From the NCBI GenBank assembly GCA_024400275.1, contig JAKSMY010000033.1, positions 1 through 22,864 on the forward strand: a stretch of 22,864 nt of DNA. The letters run 5' to 3'. Source of the DNA: Paludibacteraceae bacterium. Lineage in GTDB: Bacteria; Bacteroidota; Bacteroidia; Bacteroidales; Paludibacteraceae. Below, piece after piece: positions 9,461-16,634 of the stretch; the stretch's first letter is position 1; every line of letters starts with the position of its first letter. The translations under genes and the position numbers were made by a program. The notes beneath the pieces were generated by a model that was not told the origin of the DNA, did not search any database, and saw only the letters and a list, made by a program, of their open reading frames with translations.

Positions 9461-10248
9461 AAATGAGCCACAGGACCAAACCCGTGTCCGATTTGGTAGT
9501 CTGCTCCGGCAATGATAGCCCCGTTGATATAGGCTTTGGCGGCTTGTGTGGCTTCGGGCAACGGTAAACCGTGTGCCAAATAGGCGGCTAAGGCAGAAGA
9601 TAAGGTGCAACCTGTTCCGTGGGTGTTCCGTGTGTTTACGCGAAGAGCAGGAAACGGGTGCAGGCTGCCGTCGCTCACGTCGTAAAGTATATCTGCTATT
9701 TGTTCCTGTTGTACGTGACCTGCTTTTAGTAGCACAGACACACCGTATCGGAGTCCCAATTCTTTGGCGGCATCGGGTAGGTTTGCCTGATCTAAAGACT
9801 TATCCAACAAGATTTCCGCTTCCGGTATATTGGGAGTAATCACGCGTGCCATAGGAAGGAGTGTCTGCTGCAAGGTACTGATAGCGTTTTCCTCCATCAG
9901 TCGATGTCCGCTGGTGGAAACCATAACGGGATCAACCACTATGTTGTTGCAAGAATAATGTGCCAATAGTTCCGCCACGGCGCGCATCACGTCTGCATTA
10001 TGCAGCATTCCTATCTTAACGGCATCTGCACCGATGTCGTCCAAAACGGCTGCTATCTGTCCTTGAATGGCGGAGACGGGCAGTGCTACCACATCTTGCA
10101 CTCCTAAGGTGTTTTGCACCGTGACGGCGGTAATGGCGGAAGCGGCATAACAACCGCAGGCCGAAATGGCTTTTATATCGGCTTGTATGCCGGCACCTCC
10201 ACCCGAGTCGCTTCCGGCAATGGTTAGTACACGTTTATACGTTTGCAT
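9442..10248 (-). CDS. thiD: Hydroxymethylpyrimidine (phosphate) kinase
   Basis: This cytoplasmic ribokinase-family enzyme (268 residues) phosphorylates HMP and HMP-P to HMP-PP, the pyrimidine half of thiamine. Visible signatures are TIAGSDSGGGAGIQAD at the N-terminus, AVTVQNT, the DPVMVSTSG block, TPNIPEAE, and the anion-hole/catalytic block THGTGCTLSSA near the C-terminus. Length is normal. Its start overlaps the end of thiE by 14 bases, so it is the last gene of the thiM-thiE-thiD salvage operon. Its tail overlaps the convergent membrane ORF. Confidence 0.95.
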   Translation of the reverse strand: MQTYKRVLTIAGSDSGGGAGIQADIKAISACGCYAASAITAVTVQNTLGVQDVVALPVSAIQGQIAAVLDDIGADAVKIGMLHNADVMRAVAELLAHYSCNNIVVDPVMVSTSGHRLMEENAISTLQQTLLPMARVITPNIPEAEILLDKSLDQANLPDAAKELGLRYGVSVLLKAGHVQQEQIADILYDVSDGSLHPFPALRVNTRNTHGTGCTLSSALAAYLAHGLPLPEATQAAKAYINGAIIAGADYQIGHGFGPVAHFYQFWK

Positions 10249-10867
10249 ATTGGGAAATGATTGTTTTTAGTTCTCGTGCCACTTGTTCCGGATTGTCGGC
10301 TGACATAATATCCGAAACGACTGCCACACCTTTCAGACCGCATCGCATCGCCTGCAAGACTGTTTTGCGGTTGATGCCACCTATACCTATAACAGGCTTA
10401 ACACTTCTCTCTACTCCCGTTCTACCCCCGTTAAGCCCCAACGGAGCACACGTATCTGTTTTTGTGTGCGTTGGGAAAATAGGTGAGATTGCCACATAAT
10501 CTACCGGCATCTGATTGGCAGCATGTATTTGTTCTATTTGCTCTATACTCCAACCGATAATGGCATTAGGTCCCAACAGCCTGCGCGCATCAACAGGTGA
10601 CATATCCGACTGCCCTAAATGGACACCATCGGCCTGTGCCGCCAAAGCCACATCGACACGGTCGTTGATAATCAACGGAACATGATAGGGACGCAACACC
10701 TCTTTTAATATACGCGCACGCGAGATAAACGCCCCTGTAGGCAGGTTCTTTTCCCGCAGTTGAACAATTGTGCAACCACCCTTTACGGCGGCTTCCACCA
10801 CGTCCTCTAAGGGACGATTGCCACAAAGGGTACTATCTGTGACTAAATAGAGCGATAAATCAAGCAT
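10235..10867 (-). CDS. thiE: Thiamine-phosphate synthase
   Basis: A 210-residue TIM-barrel enzyme that joins HMP-PP and hydroxyethylthiazole phosphate to thiamine monophosphate. Visible family motifs, in order, are LYLVTD, VQLREKN, IINDRVDVALAAQADGVHLG, QSDM, IGWS, DYVAISPIFPTHTK (phosphate-binding region), IGIGGI and GVAVVSDI. It overlaps thiM by 8 bases and thiD by 14 bases, which points to translational coupling. Control is expected through the TPP aptamer upstream of thiM. Confidence 0.95.
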   Translation of the reverse strand: MLDLSLYLVTDSTLCGNRPLEDVVEAAVKGGCTIVQLREKNLPTGAFISRARILKEVLRPYHVPLIINDRVDVALAAQADGVHLGQSDMSPVDARRLLGPNAIIGWSIEQIEQIHAANQMPVDYVAISPIFPTHTKTDTCAPLGLNGGRTGVERSVKPVIGIGGINRKTVLQAMRCGLKGVAVVSDIMSADNPEQVARELKTIISQYANV

Positions 10868-11513
10868 AGTGCGATAAACAATCTATAAAACGAGTGCGAT
10901 ACGTGCCAAGACCATAGTCTCCTTCAGCCTCTTTGCCGGCTGTGTTCATCAGTGTCATAGCGCGAATGGAAGCATCGAAGGCTTCGTATCCTTTTGCAGC
11001 GTAGGCAGCAATCAAAGCCCCTGCCACGCAACCCATGGCGGTCACTTGTGTCTGTAGGGGAGCCCCACCCGATAGACGCTCTTGGCGCACACCGTCGGTG
11101 ATAAGGTCTGTTTCTCCGGTGGTGACAAAGATGCGTTGTGGAGAAGGGGAAAGAAGAGACGAAAGAACTGCCATTTCGGAGGTGTTTCCTTTGATAACAT
11201 TTGGTTCGCAACGGGAGATGATATCCAAAGCGGCTTGCTTTCGATAATTGGAAACCTGAACGCCGACAGGATCTAAGACAATAGGTTTACCTAAAGCCCG
11301 CATAGTCTCTCCTGCACAAAGAGCCGTGCGAATCAGGTCATTATCCAAGGTGCCGATATTGATAAGCAGGGCATCTGCCGCATTCGCCAAGTCAGGCATT
11401 TCCTCTATGGCATAGGACATCAGTGGACGTGCCCCAACAGCCAAGAGGACATTGGCGGTAAACTCCACTGCAACATAATTGGTAATACAAAGTATAATAG
11501 GTTGATGTTTCAT
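10860..11513 (-). CDS. thiM: Hydroxyethylthiazole kinase, compact form
   Basis: This enzyme phosphorylates the thiazole alcohol THZ in thiamine salvage. The N-terminal ITNYVAVEFTANVLLAVGA, LLINIGTL, KPIVLDPVG, PNVIKGNTSEM, the VTTGETDLITDG block and the catalytic-end motif VTAMGCVAGALIAAY are all present. At 217 residues it is about 45 shorter than the usual ThiM. The gap falls mainly after SEMAVLSS, where ordinary enzymes carry a GVDS-containing segment of about 26 more residues. The N-terminus is also short. The core kinase motifs are intact, so activity is plausible. It is the first gene after the TPP riboswitch and overlaps thiE. Confidence 0.9.
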   Translation of the reverse strand: MKHQPIILCITNYVAVEFTANVLLAVGARPLMSYAIEEMPDLANAADALLINIGTLDNDLIRTALCAGETMRALGKPIVLDPVGVQVSNYRKQAALDIISRCEPNVIKGNTSEMAVLSSLLSPSPQRIFVTTGETDLITDGVRQERLSGGAPLQTQVTAMGCVAGALIAAYAAKGYEAFDASIRAMTLMNTAGKEAEGDYGLGTYRTRFIDCLSHYA

Positions 11514-11590
11514 AATTTCTTCCTTAACAGCATAACCTGTTCAGGTTCGAAGGGTGTAATCTCAGCCTTGTGAAAGGCACCCCTGAATCA
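11513..11590 (-). promoter_or_regulatory. TPP riboswitch controlling thiM-thiE-thiD
   Basis: Read on the minus strand from 11584 to 11519, the sequence carries the THI-box elements in order: AGGGGTGCC, GGCTGAGA, ACACCC, GAACCTGA, CAGG, ATGC and AAGGAA. The variable P3 arm is very short. The last element (AAGGAA) also sits where a ribosome-binding site would be, 6 bases before the thiM ATG. TGATT at 11590-11586 can pair with the AATTA that runs into the start codon. TPP binding should therefore block translation directly. The aptamer begins only 2 bases after the stop of the preceding gene. Confidence 0.93.
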
Positions 11591-11592
11591 TT

Positions 11593-12348
11593 TTAGTGTA
11601 TAGGCAATTTATAGGCGAAGCTCACATACCAGCTCCACTCCCACATGTGTTGCTTATCGTACTGTTGGTGTTTGATTTGGTTATTGACACCAAAATCGTA
11701 TCCGGCTTGCAATCGGTAACTGTCCCATTCAATACCGCCACCGATGCCGATTTGTATATTGACGGGGTAGAGTTCGTCCTTAAAGCGATTATATTTCTCC
11801 AACTTAACACCCATATCGCGATATTTCTGAGTAGCGATAGCAGGCAGGTTGTTCTTGATATTATCTATCTCTGCCAAGCCTATCATCAGTTGGGGTCCGC
11901 CATAGAAGAACAGGTTCAGTTTCTTCCACAACTTAATATTATAATACGCGCGTATAGGTACGGCTAACCAATGTTCGGTCACGCGATGTTGAACGGTATT
12001 CGGCATAGCGTATGATTCTTCCTCGTTTACCACTCCCCATTTTTGTGAAGTCTTGCCGTATGCAATGGTGTATAGCAGTCCTGTCTGCACACTGAAGCGG
12101 TAGGGTAGCATAAAGTCAAACGTCATGCCTATATGTCCGCCGTTGAGGTACATGCGCGACTCTTTTTTCTTGCCGTGTTGCCAATGCTGAACATAGCCGC
12201 CTTCCAAGCGGTATTCCACATGGAATTTATACACTTCTTCCTTGTTGGCATCTGGGTCAAAAAAGCTCAAATCATTGGTTTGCAAGTCTTGCGCCATGAC
12301 CAATCCTGATGCTACGCAGGCGAATAATATAATGAGGTATTGCTTCAT
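11593..12348 (-). CDS. Outer-membrane beta-barrel protein
   Basis: The 251-residue product has a Sec signal peptide (MKQYLIILFACVASGLVMAQ) and then alternating polar/aromatic strands. Examples are FHVEYRLEGGYVQHW, GHIGMTFDFMLPYRFSVQTGLLYTI, FFYGGPQLMIG, and a final strand SWYVSFAYKLPIH ending in an aromatic-rich barrel edge. This pattern fits a small outer-membrane barrel of about 8 strands in the broad porin/OmpW-like group. The exact role is unknown. It has its own promoter upstream, and its stop codon abuts the TPP aptamer, so it is probably the first, TPP-insensitive gene of the thiamine salvage transcript. Confidence 0.8.
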   Translation of the reverse strand: MKQYLIILFACVASGLVMAQDLQTNDLSFFDPDANKEEVYKFHVEYRLEGGYVQHWQHGKKKESRMYLNGGHIGMTFDFMLPYRFSVQTGLLYTIAYGKTSQKWGVVNEEESYAMPNTVQHRVTEHWLAVPIRAYYNIKLWKKLNLFFYGGPQLMIGLAEIDNIKNNLPAIATQKYRDMGVKLEKYNRFKDELYPVNIQIGIGGGIEWDSYRLQAGYDFGVNNQIKHQQYDKQHMWEWSWYVSFAYKLPIH

Positions 12349-12369
12349 TTAATGCCACCAAAATCGGTA

Positions 12370-12401
12370 CAAAGGTACACTTTTTTTCTTAAATATGCAA
12401 A
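12370..12401 (-). promoter_or_regulatory. Bacteroidota-type promoter of the barrel gene and thi operon
   Basis: On the minus strand, TTTG at 12401-12398 is followed after 20 bases by TACCTTTG at 12377-12370. The start of transcription would be near 12363, giving a leader of about 15 bases before the ATG at 12348. Confidence 0.75.
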
Positions 12402-12426
12402 AAAAACGCATTTTTTTCATAAAATA

Positions 12427-12458
12427 TTTGGTCAATTCAAAATTTTGTTGTAATTTTG
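12427..12458 (+). promoter_or_regulatory. Promoter of the tRNA-Glu/rpsT unit
   Basis: TTTG at 12427-12430 and TAATTTTG at 12451-12458 are separated by 20 bases. The predicted start lies near 12465, about 13 bases before the tRNA. It runs opposite to the barrel-gene promoter 26 bases away. Confidence 0.75.
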
Positions 12459-12477
12459 CACGCTTTTTTCCACGAAC

Positions 12478-12549
12478 GGCGGGTTCGTATATCGGTTAGT
12501 ACGTCAGATTTTCATTCTAAAAAGAGGAGTTCGACTCTCCTACCCGCTA
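12478..12549 (+). tRNA. tRNA-Glu(TTC)
   Basis: A 72-base cloverleaf can be drawn. The acceptor GGCGGGT pairs with ACCCGCT (G1-U72 wobble), the D stem is GTAT/GTAC, and the anticodon loop TTTTCAT carries TTC. The T arm is AGGAG/CTCCT around TTCGACT, with A as discriminator base. CCA is not encoded. The anticodon stem TCAGA/TCTAA has a C28-A42 mismatch. It shares a promoter with rpsT, whose start codon is about 60 bases downstream. Confidence 0.93.
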
Positions 12550-12610
12550 CAAAATACCGACCTTCCTCAAAAGGTAACACATTTGTTAAATGAACAAAAA
12601 CTAAACTAAG

Positions 12611-12865
12611 ATGGCAAATCACAAATCATCTTTGAAAAGAATTCGCCAAACGGCTACCCGCAAGGCACACAATCATTACTATGCTAAAACAGCCCGCAAC
12701 GCCGTTCGCGACTTGCGCGCTACGTCTGAGAAAGCTGCTGCAACGGCTATGTTGCCCAAAGTTGCTTCTATGTTGGATAAACTGGCTAAACGTCACATTA
12801 TTCACAAGAACAAAGCTGCTAACCTCAAATCGTCTTTAGCAATCTACGTTAATAAGTTGGCTTAA
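12611..12865 (+). CDS. rpsT: 30S ribosomal protein S20
   Basis: An 84-residue, very basic, helix-forming protein that binds 16S rRNA during early small-subunit assembly. It opens with the S20 signature [14 protein letters not shown] and contains [11 protein letters not shown], a [20 protein letters not shown] segment, and [17 protein letters not shown]. Length is normal. It lies just after tRNA-Glu without a separate promoter, so the tRNA is probably cut from a shared transcript. A strong terminator hairpin follows. Confidence 0.97.
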   Translation: MANHKSSLKRIRQTATRKAHNHYYAKTARNAVRDLRATSEKAAATAMLPKVASMLDKLAKRHIIHKNKAANLKSSLAIYVNKLA

Positions 12866-12884
12866 TTCAACCACTTATGGAACA

Positions 12885-12914
12885 TAAGGGGCTGCCTAAC
12901 GGTAGCCCCTTATT
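12885..12914 (+). terminator. Hairpin terminator after rpsT
   Basis: TAAGGGGCTGCC (12885-12896) pairs over 12 bp (one G-U) with GGTAGCCCCTTA (12901-12912) around a 4-base loop. The stem is strong but the T-run after it is short, so it may end transcription incompletely and let some transcripts continue into the CoA-transferase gene. Confidence 0.8.
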
Positions 12915-12923
12915 AAGTAATAG

Positions 12924-12951
12924 TATCAACTGTCAATTATCAACTATCAAC
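12924..12951. repeat. Heptamer array in the CoA-transferase leader
   Basis: Four 7-base units run end to end (ATCAACT, GTCAATT, ATCAACT, ATCAACT) just before the CoA-transferase start codon. GTCAATT and ATCAACT resemble the complement of GGTTGAC units in the ileS arrays. No clear TAnnTTTG box lies between the rpsT terminator and the start codon. Confidence 0.8.
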
Positions 12952-12960
12952 TAATATAAT

Positions 12961-14466
12961 ATGGCTTTACCTTTTATGTCGGCAGAAGACGCCGCTAAGT
13001 TAGTCTTCAATGGTGCTATTTGTGGAATGGGTGGTTTCACTCCTGCCGGAGCACCTAAAGATGTCCCGACTGCTATCGCCAAGAAAGCAGAAGCTCTGCA
13101 CGCAGAGGGCAAAGAGTTTAAAATAGGAATGTACACCGGTGCTTCTACCGGTGATTCGTGCGACGGTGCTTTGGCGCGTGCACACGCTATTCAGTTCCGC
13201 ACCCCTTATCAGGGTAACAAGGACTTGCGTACCGAACTGAATGCCCAAGGGGCGCACTATTTCGATATGCACTTGAGCGAGTTGGCACAAGATATCCGTT
13301 ATGGATTCCTGCCTAAGCCCGATTTTGCCATTATTGAGGCATGTGATATCGTGGAGAAAGGCGATATGGTGGAGATTGTTCCTACCGCCGGTGTCGGTAA
13401 TATGCTTACCTTCTGTGAAATGGCGGATAAGATTATTGTGGAGTGGAATGCCGCAATGCCTAAGACCATGCGTGGAATGCACGATTTATATGAACCGGCG
13501 GATCCTCCCCAACGTCGCGAGATACCTGTCTATAAACCATCTGACCGCATCGGTGTGGATTGCATCACTGTACCGGCTTCGCGTCTTGCAGCCGTAGTGC
13601 ATACTAATCGTCCCAACGAGGTGGGTAAATTCACGCCGTTGGACGAGACCACGCAAAAGATTGGTAATAACGTGGCTAAGTTCCTTGAGGCTGAGATGCA
13701 AGCCGGACGTATTCCTGCTTCTTTCCTGCCTATCCAATCGGGTGTGGGTAATGTTGCCAATGCTGTATTAGGTGCGTTGGGCGAGAACAAGAACATTCCC
13801 GCTTTTGAGATGTACACCGAGGTTATTCAGGACTCTGTAGTCGGACTGATGAAGGAAGGCCGTATCAAGTTCGCCAGCGGTTGCTCGCTCACTATCGGTG
13901 CCGATAAACTGCAAGACATTATCGACCACATGGACTTCTTTAAGGATAAGATTGTACTCCGTCCGCAAGAGATTTCCAACAATCCCGAGTTGGCACGCCG
14001 TATGGGCTTGATTACTATCAACACTGCCCTTGAGGCGGATATCTTCGGTAATATCAACTCCACGCACGTTTGTGGCACCAAGATGATGAACGGTATCGGC
14101 GGAAGTGGTGATTTCACCCGTAATGCGTATATCTCTATTTACACTACACCTTCTACTGCCAAAGGTGGTTGTATCTCGGCTTTTGTGCCGATGGTTAGTC
14201 ACTTGGACCATAGCGAGCATAGTGTTAAGATTATTATCACTGAGCACGGTATAGCCGACTTGCGCGGTAAGAGTCCTATTCAGCGCGCACATGAGATTAT
14301 CAATAATTGTGTGGATCCTGAATATCGTCCTTTGCTGAACGAGTATTTGGAGATGTCCAAGACGGCTCATACCCCGCATACGTTGTCATGCGCTCTTGCC
14401 ATGCACGAGGAGTTCCTCAAGTCCGGCGATATGCGTAACACCAAGTGGGAGAATTATAAACGATAA
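12961..14466 (+). CDS. Succinyl-CoA:acetate CoA-transferase family
   Basis: A 501-residue class I CoA-transferase of the acetyl-CoA hydrolase/transferase family. It moves CoA between carboxylic acids, most likely acetate, succinate or propionate in fermentation. The catalytic glutamate is Glu287 in FEMYTEVIQD, the position that forms the glutamyl-CoA thioester in AarC-type enzymes. IQSGVGNVANAVLGAL precedes it, and NGIGGSGDFTRNAY and EHGIADLRGKSPIQRA follow. Length is normal. The ATG at 12961 is directly preceded by the heptamer repeats, and no standard promoter is visible. The exact acid pair cannot be settled from sequence alone. A rho-independent terminator follows the stop. Confidence 0.93.
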   Translation: MALPFMSAEDAAKLVFNGAICGMGGFTPAGAPKDVPTAIAKKAEALHAEGKEFKIGMYTGASTGDSCDGALARAHAIQFRTPYQGNKDLRTELNAQGAHYFDMHLSELAQDIRYGFLPKPDFAIIEACDIVEKGDMVEIVPTAGVGNMLTFCEMADKIIVEWNAAMPKTMRGMHDLYEPADPPQRREIPVYKPSDRIGVDCITVPASRLAAVVHTNRPNEVGKFTPLDETTQKIGNNVAKFLEAEMQAGRIPASFLPIQSGVGNVANAVLGALGENKNIPAFEMYTEVIQDSVVGLMKEGRIKFASGCSLTIGADKLQDIIDHMDFFKDKIVLRPQEISNNPELARRMGLITINTALEADIFGNINSTHVCGTKMMNGIGGSGDFTRNAYISIYTTPSTAKGGCISAFVPMVSHLDHSEHSVKIIITEHGIADLRGKSPIQRAHEIINNCVDPEYRPLLNEYLEMSKTAHTPHTLSCALAMHEEFLKSGDMRNTKWENYKR

Positions 14467-14473
14467 GTTGTTT

Positions 14474-14510
14474 CACCTTCTCGCTCATCGGAGCGGGGAG
14501 GTGTTTTTTT
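14474..14510 (+). terminator. Rho-independent terminator after the CoA-transferase
   Basis: CACCTTCTCGCTC (14474-14486) and GAGCGGGGAGGTG (14491-14503) form a 13-bp stem with two G-U pairs and a 4-base loop, followed by seven T at 14504-14510. The T-run overlaps the stop codon of the convergent gene. No T-run exists on the other strand, so it works mainly for the plus-strand gene. Confidence 0.93.
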
Positions 14511-15840
14511 ATAAAGCTTCTTTTGGCAGACAAATGCGGATATTGGGTTTCTCCCACCATGCGTATAAATTGCCGTCTGCGCCACGTAGTATATCTACAC
14601 TGTCCCACACGGATATGCTATGCAGGTTAGGGTATTTGTCTATTTTCAGGTGTGCCATTCTTAAACCGTTGTTGCCACATTTGATATGTAAGATACATAG
14701 GTCACGGCTCATCGTTACATCTACCACTTCCATGTCGGTTCCTTCTACGCCGAATGCTTGCAGAAAGGCTTCTGTTTCAATCTGATCTATCTGCTGCCTA
14801 TCTTGTTTGCCAATCCATTGACCCCATATTGAATCCTTTTTTACAGGTTGTAATGTTTGAGGTAATATTACTCCGCGAGTATCTCCCAACGTGTCATTTA
14901 TGATTAGTTCTAATGTGGTGGTCTCTTGTGTCTGCTGCAAAGAAAAATCGTAATAGTTCCATCGCACTATTTTGTTGTTCTCCAGTTCTACACAACGCAT
15001 AGTAGCGTAGTTCCTAAAAAATCCCCACCGTTGTGCCTTACAGTCCTGACGCGTAGGCACAAGGGCACGCTGTATTGTCCACTGCCACACATTGTAAATG
15101 CCGCTATCTTCTGCAATGGCAGATAAGTGCCACAAGGTGGTCGTTTCATTATCAGCATCCGTGTCTGCCCACCAGCTGTCGTCCTCTATGGATAGTGGAG
15201 CAAAATCTTCCTCCATCATTTGGTCCAGTATCAATGGGTTGGTATAAAAGCAGATAACTCTACCTACCATAGTAAATACAGCCGACCACCCAAGCATTTT
15301 TTTATTTTTGGCTTGTGATAAAAAGTCTATGGCTATGCTGTGTCCGCCCAATCCTTCGGGGAAATGCTGTTGTAGTATGCCATCTACCAGTTGCAGTACT
15401 TCAATTAGGGCAGACGAGTTTTTGCACTCGTTGGGATTGTGCCGACTTACCTTAGCTATGAACAAGGCTAATACGCAACAGTAATCTAATACCGATTCTT
15501 TTTCTATATCACGCAGTTGGGCTTTGACGGCTGCATCTTTTATTTTGCTGTATCTTCGATTGCATAGATTTACAAAGTCATCTTGGGTCAGTTGTTCTGC
15601 CATGCGAGAAGACAAGTCCCAAAACAAGGGCAGATGGGTTAATGTATAGTCGGATATGTTATAGGCAGATTTTATAGCATTCCATGCCCGCAAGATAGTG
15701 CTGTCCTTGGCAGTATCCAAGCGATCTGTGAATAGATGTTTGTCTTCGCGCTTAATCTCTTTGGATAGGGCAGATGCGCTGGGTGCTAAAACATGGTTCT
15801 CCAGTAAATACTTTAATATCTCTACTCGTTCTCTTTCCAT
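14509..15840 (-). CDS. Unknown protein with possible N-terminal helix-turn-helix
   Basis: The product has 443 residues and I do not recognise it. The frame is open back to 15891, but the promoter TACTTTTG lies at 15872-15865, so the first usable start is the ATG at 15840 (MERERVEIL). Residues 4-30 (EILKYLLENHVL then SASALSKEIK) look like a short DNA-binding helix-turn-helix. The middle is helical and Trp-rich (GWSAVFTMVGRV, DDSWWADTDADNETTTLWHL). The C-terminal third has strand-like repeats (DVTMSRDLCILHIKCGN, SISVWDSVDILRGADGNLYAWW). There is no signal peptide or membrane segment. It diverges from the DnaB-like gene, with the GTGTCAA/TTGACAC inverted repeat midway. It could be a regulator of that site, but this is only a guess from position. 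Confidence 0.75.
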   Translation of the reverse strand: MERERVEILKYLLENHVLAPSASALSKEIKREDKHLFTDRLDTAKDSTILRAWNAIKSAYNISDYTLTHLPLFWDLSSRMAEQLTQDDFVNLCNRRYSKIKDAAVKAQLRDIEKESVLDYCCVLALFIAKVSRHNPNECKNSSALIEVLQLVDGILQQHFPEGLGGHSIAIDFLSQAKNKKMLGWSAVFTMVGRVICFYTNPLILDQMMEEDFAPLSIEDDSWWADTDADNETTTLWHLSAIAEDSGIYNVWQWTIQRALVPTRQDCKAQRWGFFRNYATMRCVELENNKIVRWNYYDFSLQQTQETTTLELIINDTLGDTRGVILPQTLQPVKKDSIWGQWIGKQDRQQIDQIETEAFLQAFGVEGTDMEVVDVTMSRDLCILHIKCGNNGLRMAHLKIDKYPNLHSISVWDSVDILRGADGNLYAWWEKPNIRICLPKEAL

Positions 15841-15864
15841 AATGCTACTTCTTTCTTGTGGCTG

Positions 15865-15896
15865 CAAAAGTACTGCTTTTTTTTGAATCACACAAA
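15865..15896 (-). promoter_or_regulatory. Promoter of the unknown 443-residue gene
   Basis: On the minus strand, TTTG at 15896-15893 is followed after 20 bases by TACTTTTG at 15872-15865. Transcription should begin near 15858, about 18 bases before the ATG. This decides the start codon of the gene. Confidence 0.8.
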
Positions 15897-15923
15897 TTTA
15901 TCATATCTAAAATTGCACTTTTC

Positions 15924-15948
15924 GTGTCAAACATCTACCTTTTGACAC
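15924..15948. promoter_or_regulatory. Inverted repeat GTGTCAA-N11-TTGACAC, copy 1 (probable operator)
   Basis: Perfect 7-bp arms at 15924-15930 and 15942-15948 flank an 11-base spacer. The site is centred between two divergent promoters: its right edge is 51 bases before the -7 box at 15999 and its left edge 52 bases from the -7 box at 15872. An equal motif with equal spacing occurs at 18407-18431. Symmetric placement suggests one activator or repressor acting on both genes. Confidence 0.6.
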
Positions 15949-15975
15949 CACTTTTAATATTTGCGATGTATATAT

Positions 15976-16006
15976 TTTGCAGTCCCGGTATATTGTTGTA
16001 CTTTTG
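15976..16006 (+). promoter_or_regulatory. Promoter of the DnaB-like/UDG-like pair
   Basis: TTTG at 15976-15979 is followed after 19 bases by TACTTTTG at 15999-16006, giving a start near 16013, about 19 bases before the ATG at 16032. The frame upstream of that ATG runs through the promoter, so longer starts are unlikely. Confidence 0.8.
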
Positions 16007-16009
16007 CCC

Positions 16010-16031
16010 CAACTATCAACTCTCAACTATC
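16010..16031. repeat. Heptamer array directly before a start codon
   Basis: Three AACTATC/AACTCTC-type 7-base units fill almost the whole untranslated leader between the promoter and the ATG at 16032. They match the units in the CoA-transferase leader. Confidence 0.75.
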
Positions 16032-16634
16032 ATGTTTGACATTAACACATTCAAGTATCCGTTCTCCAAAAAACTGGTGGAACTGGAAGACACAGACGAC
16101 TGGGCACATAATGGCAGTGCCTTGCATGTTGCCCTTCAATTGGCTTGGAAAGCTTATACCGAACAGCATGTGGGATCCATTGTTATTAGTTCATCTATGA
16201 CCAATGCCCAAATGGTATCTGACTTGATTTTTTCCAGTCCTGATATGCAACAAGCTTCGGGACATATAGGTTTCAACCGACGTGTATTCAATGCTTATGC
16301 CGAACAGTTGGAGCACATGCCGCTTTATCTCAATGATGAACACCATCTGGATTTCGCTGAAATTGAGAACTTGATTAATTATACCAAGAGGCAATCGTCC
16401 GTGCCTATTAAGTATGTTTTTCTGGAGTATTGTTCTTTGTATAGTCGTACACGCAAGCCGTTAGTTGCCATCGCCCAACGTTGCAAAGTGGGCATAGTTG
16501 TTGTACCTTACGTTAATTATGATGTGGGAGATGGTTTATACGACGATATAGAAACCTATGAGGGAGAGAAATATGATGAGGAACAGGTACAAAAAACGAT
16601 TGAAGAAGAAATTATGGACCTTTTCACCAAATAA
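16032..16634 (+). CDS. Degenerate DnaB/RecA-fold protein lacking Walker A
   Basis: The 200-residue product follows the order of the DnaB helicase C-terminal domain while missing its catalytic residues. NGSALHVALQLAW (27-39) sits where SMGKT and its helix should be. SIVISSSMTNAQ (49-60) matches the LIFSLEM strand, and MPLYLNDEHHLDFAEIENL (96-114) matches the PLYIDD segment. KYVFLEYCSLYS (127-138) matches the Walker B IDYLQLM, with Glu for Asp, and LVAIAQRCKVGIVVVPYVN (144-162) matches the LKALAKELNVPVVALSQLN strand. No GKT/GKS is present, so ATP hydrolysis is unlikely. The C-terminus is acidic. The family assignment is my own alignment by eye. The UDG-like gene starts on the base after its stop codon. 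Confidence 0.55.
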   Translation: MFDINTFKYPFSKKLVELEDTDDWAHNGSALHVALQLAWKAYTEQHVGSIVISSSMTNAQMVSDLIFSSPDMQQASGHIGFNRRVFNAYAEQLEHMPLYLNDEHHLDFAEIENLINYTKRQSSVPIKYVFLEYCSLYSRTRKPLVAIAQRCKVGIVVVPYVNYDVGDGLYDDIETYEGEKYDEEQVQKTIEEEIMDLFTK

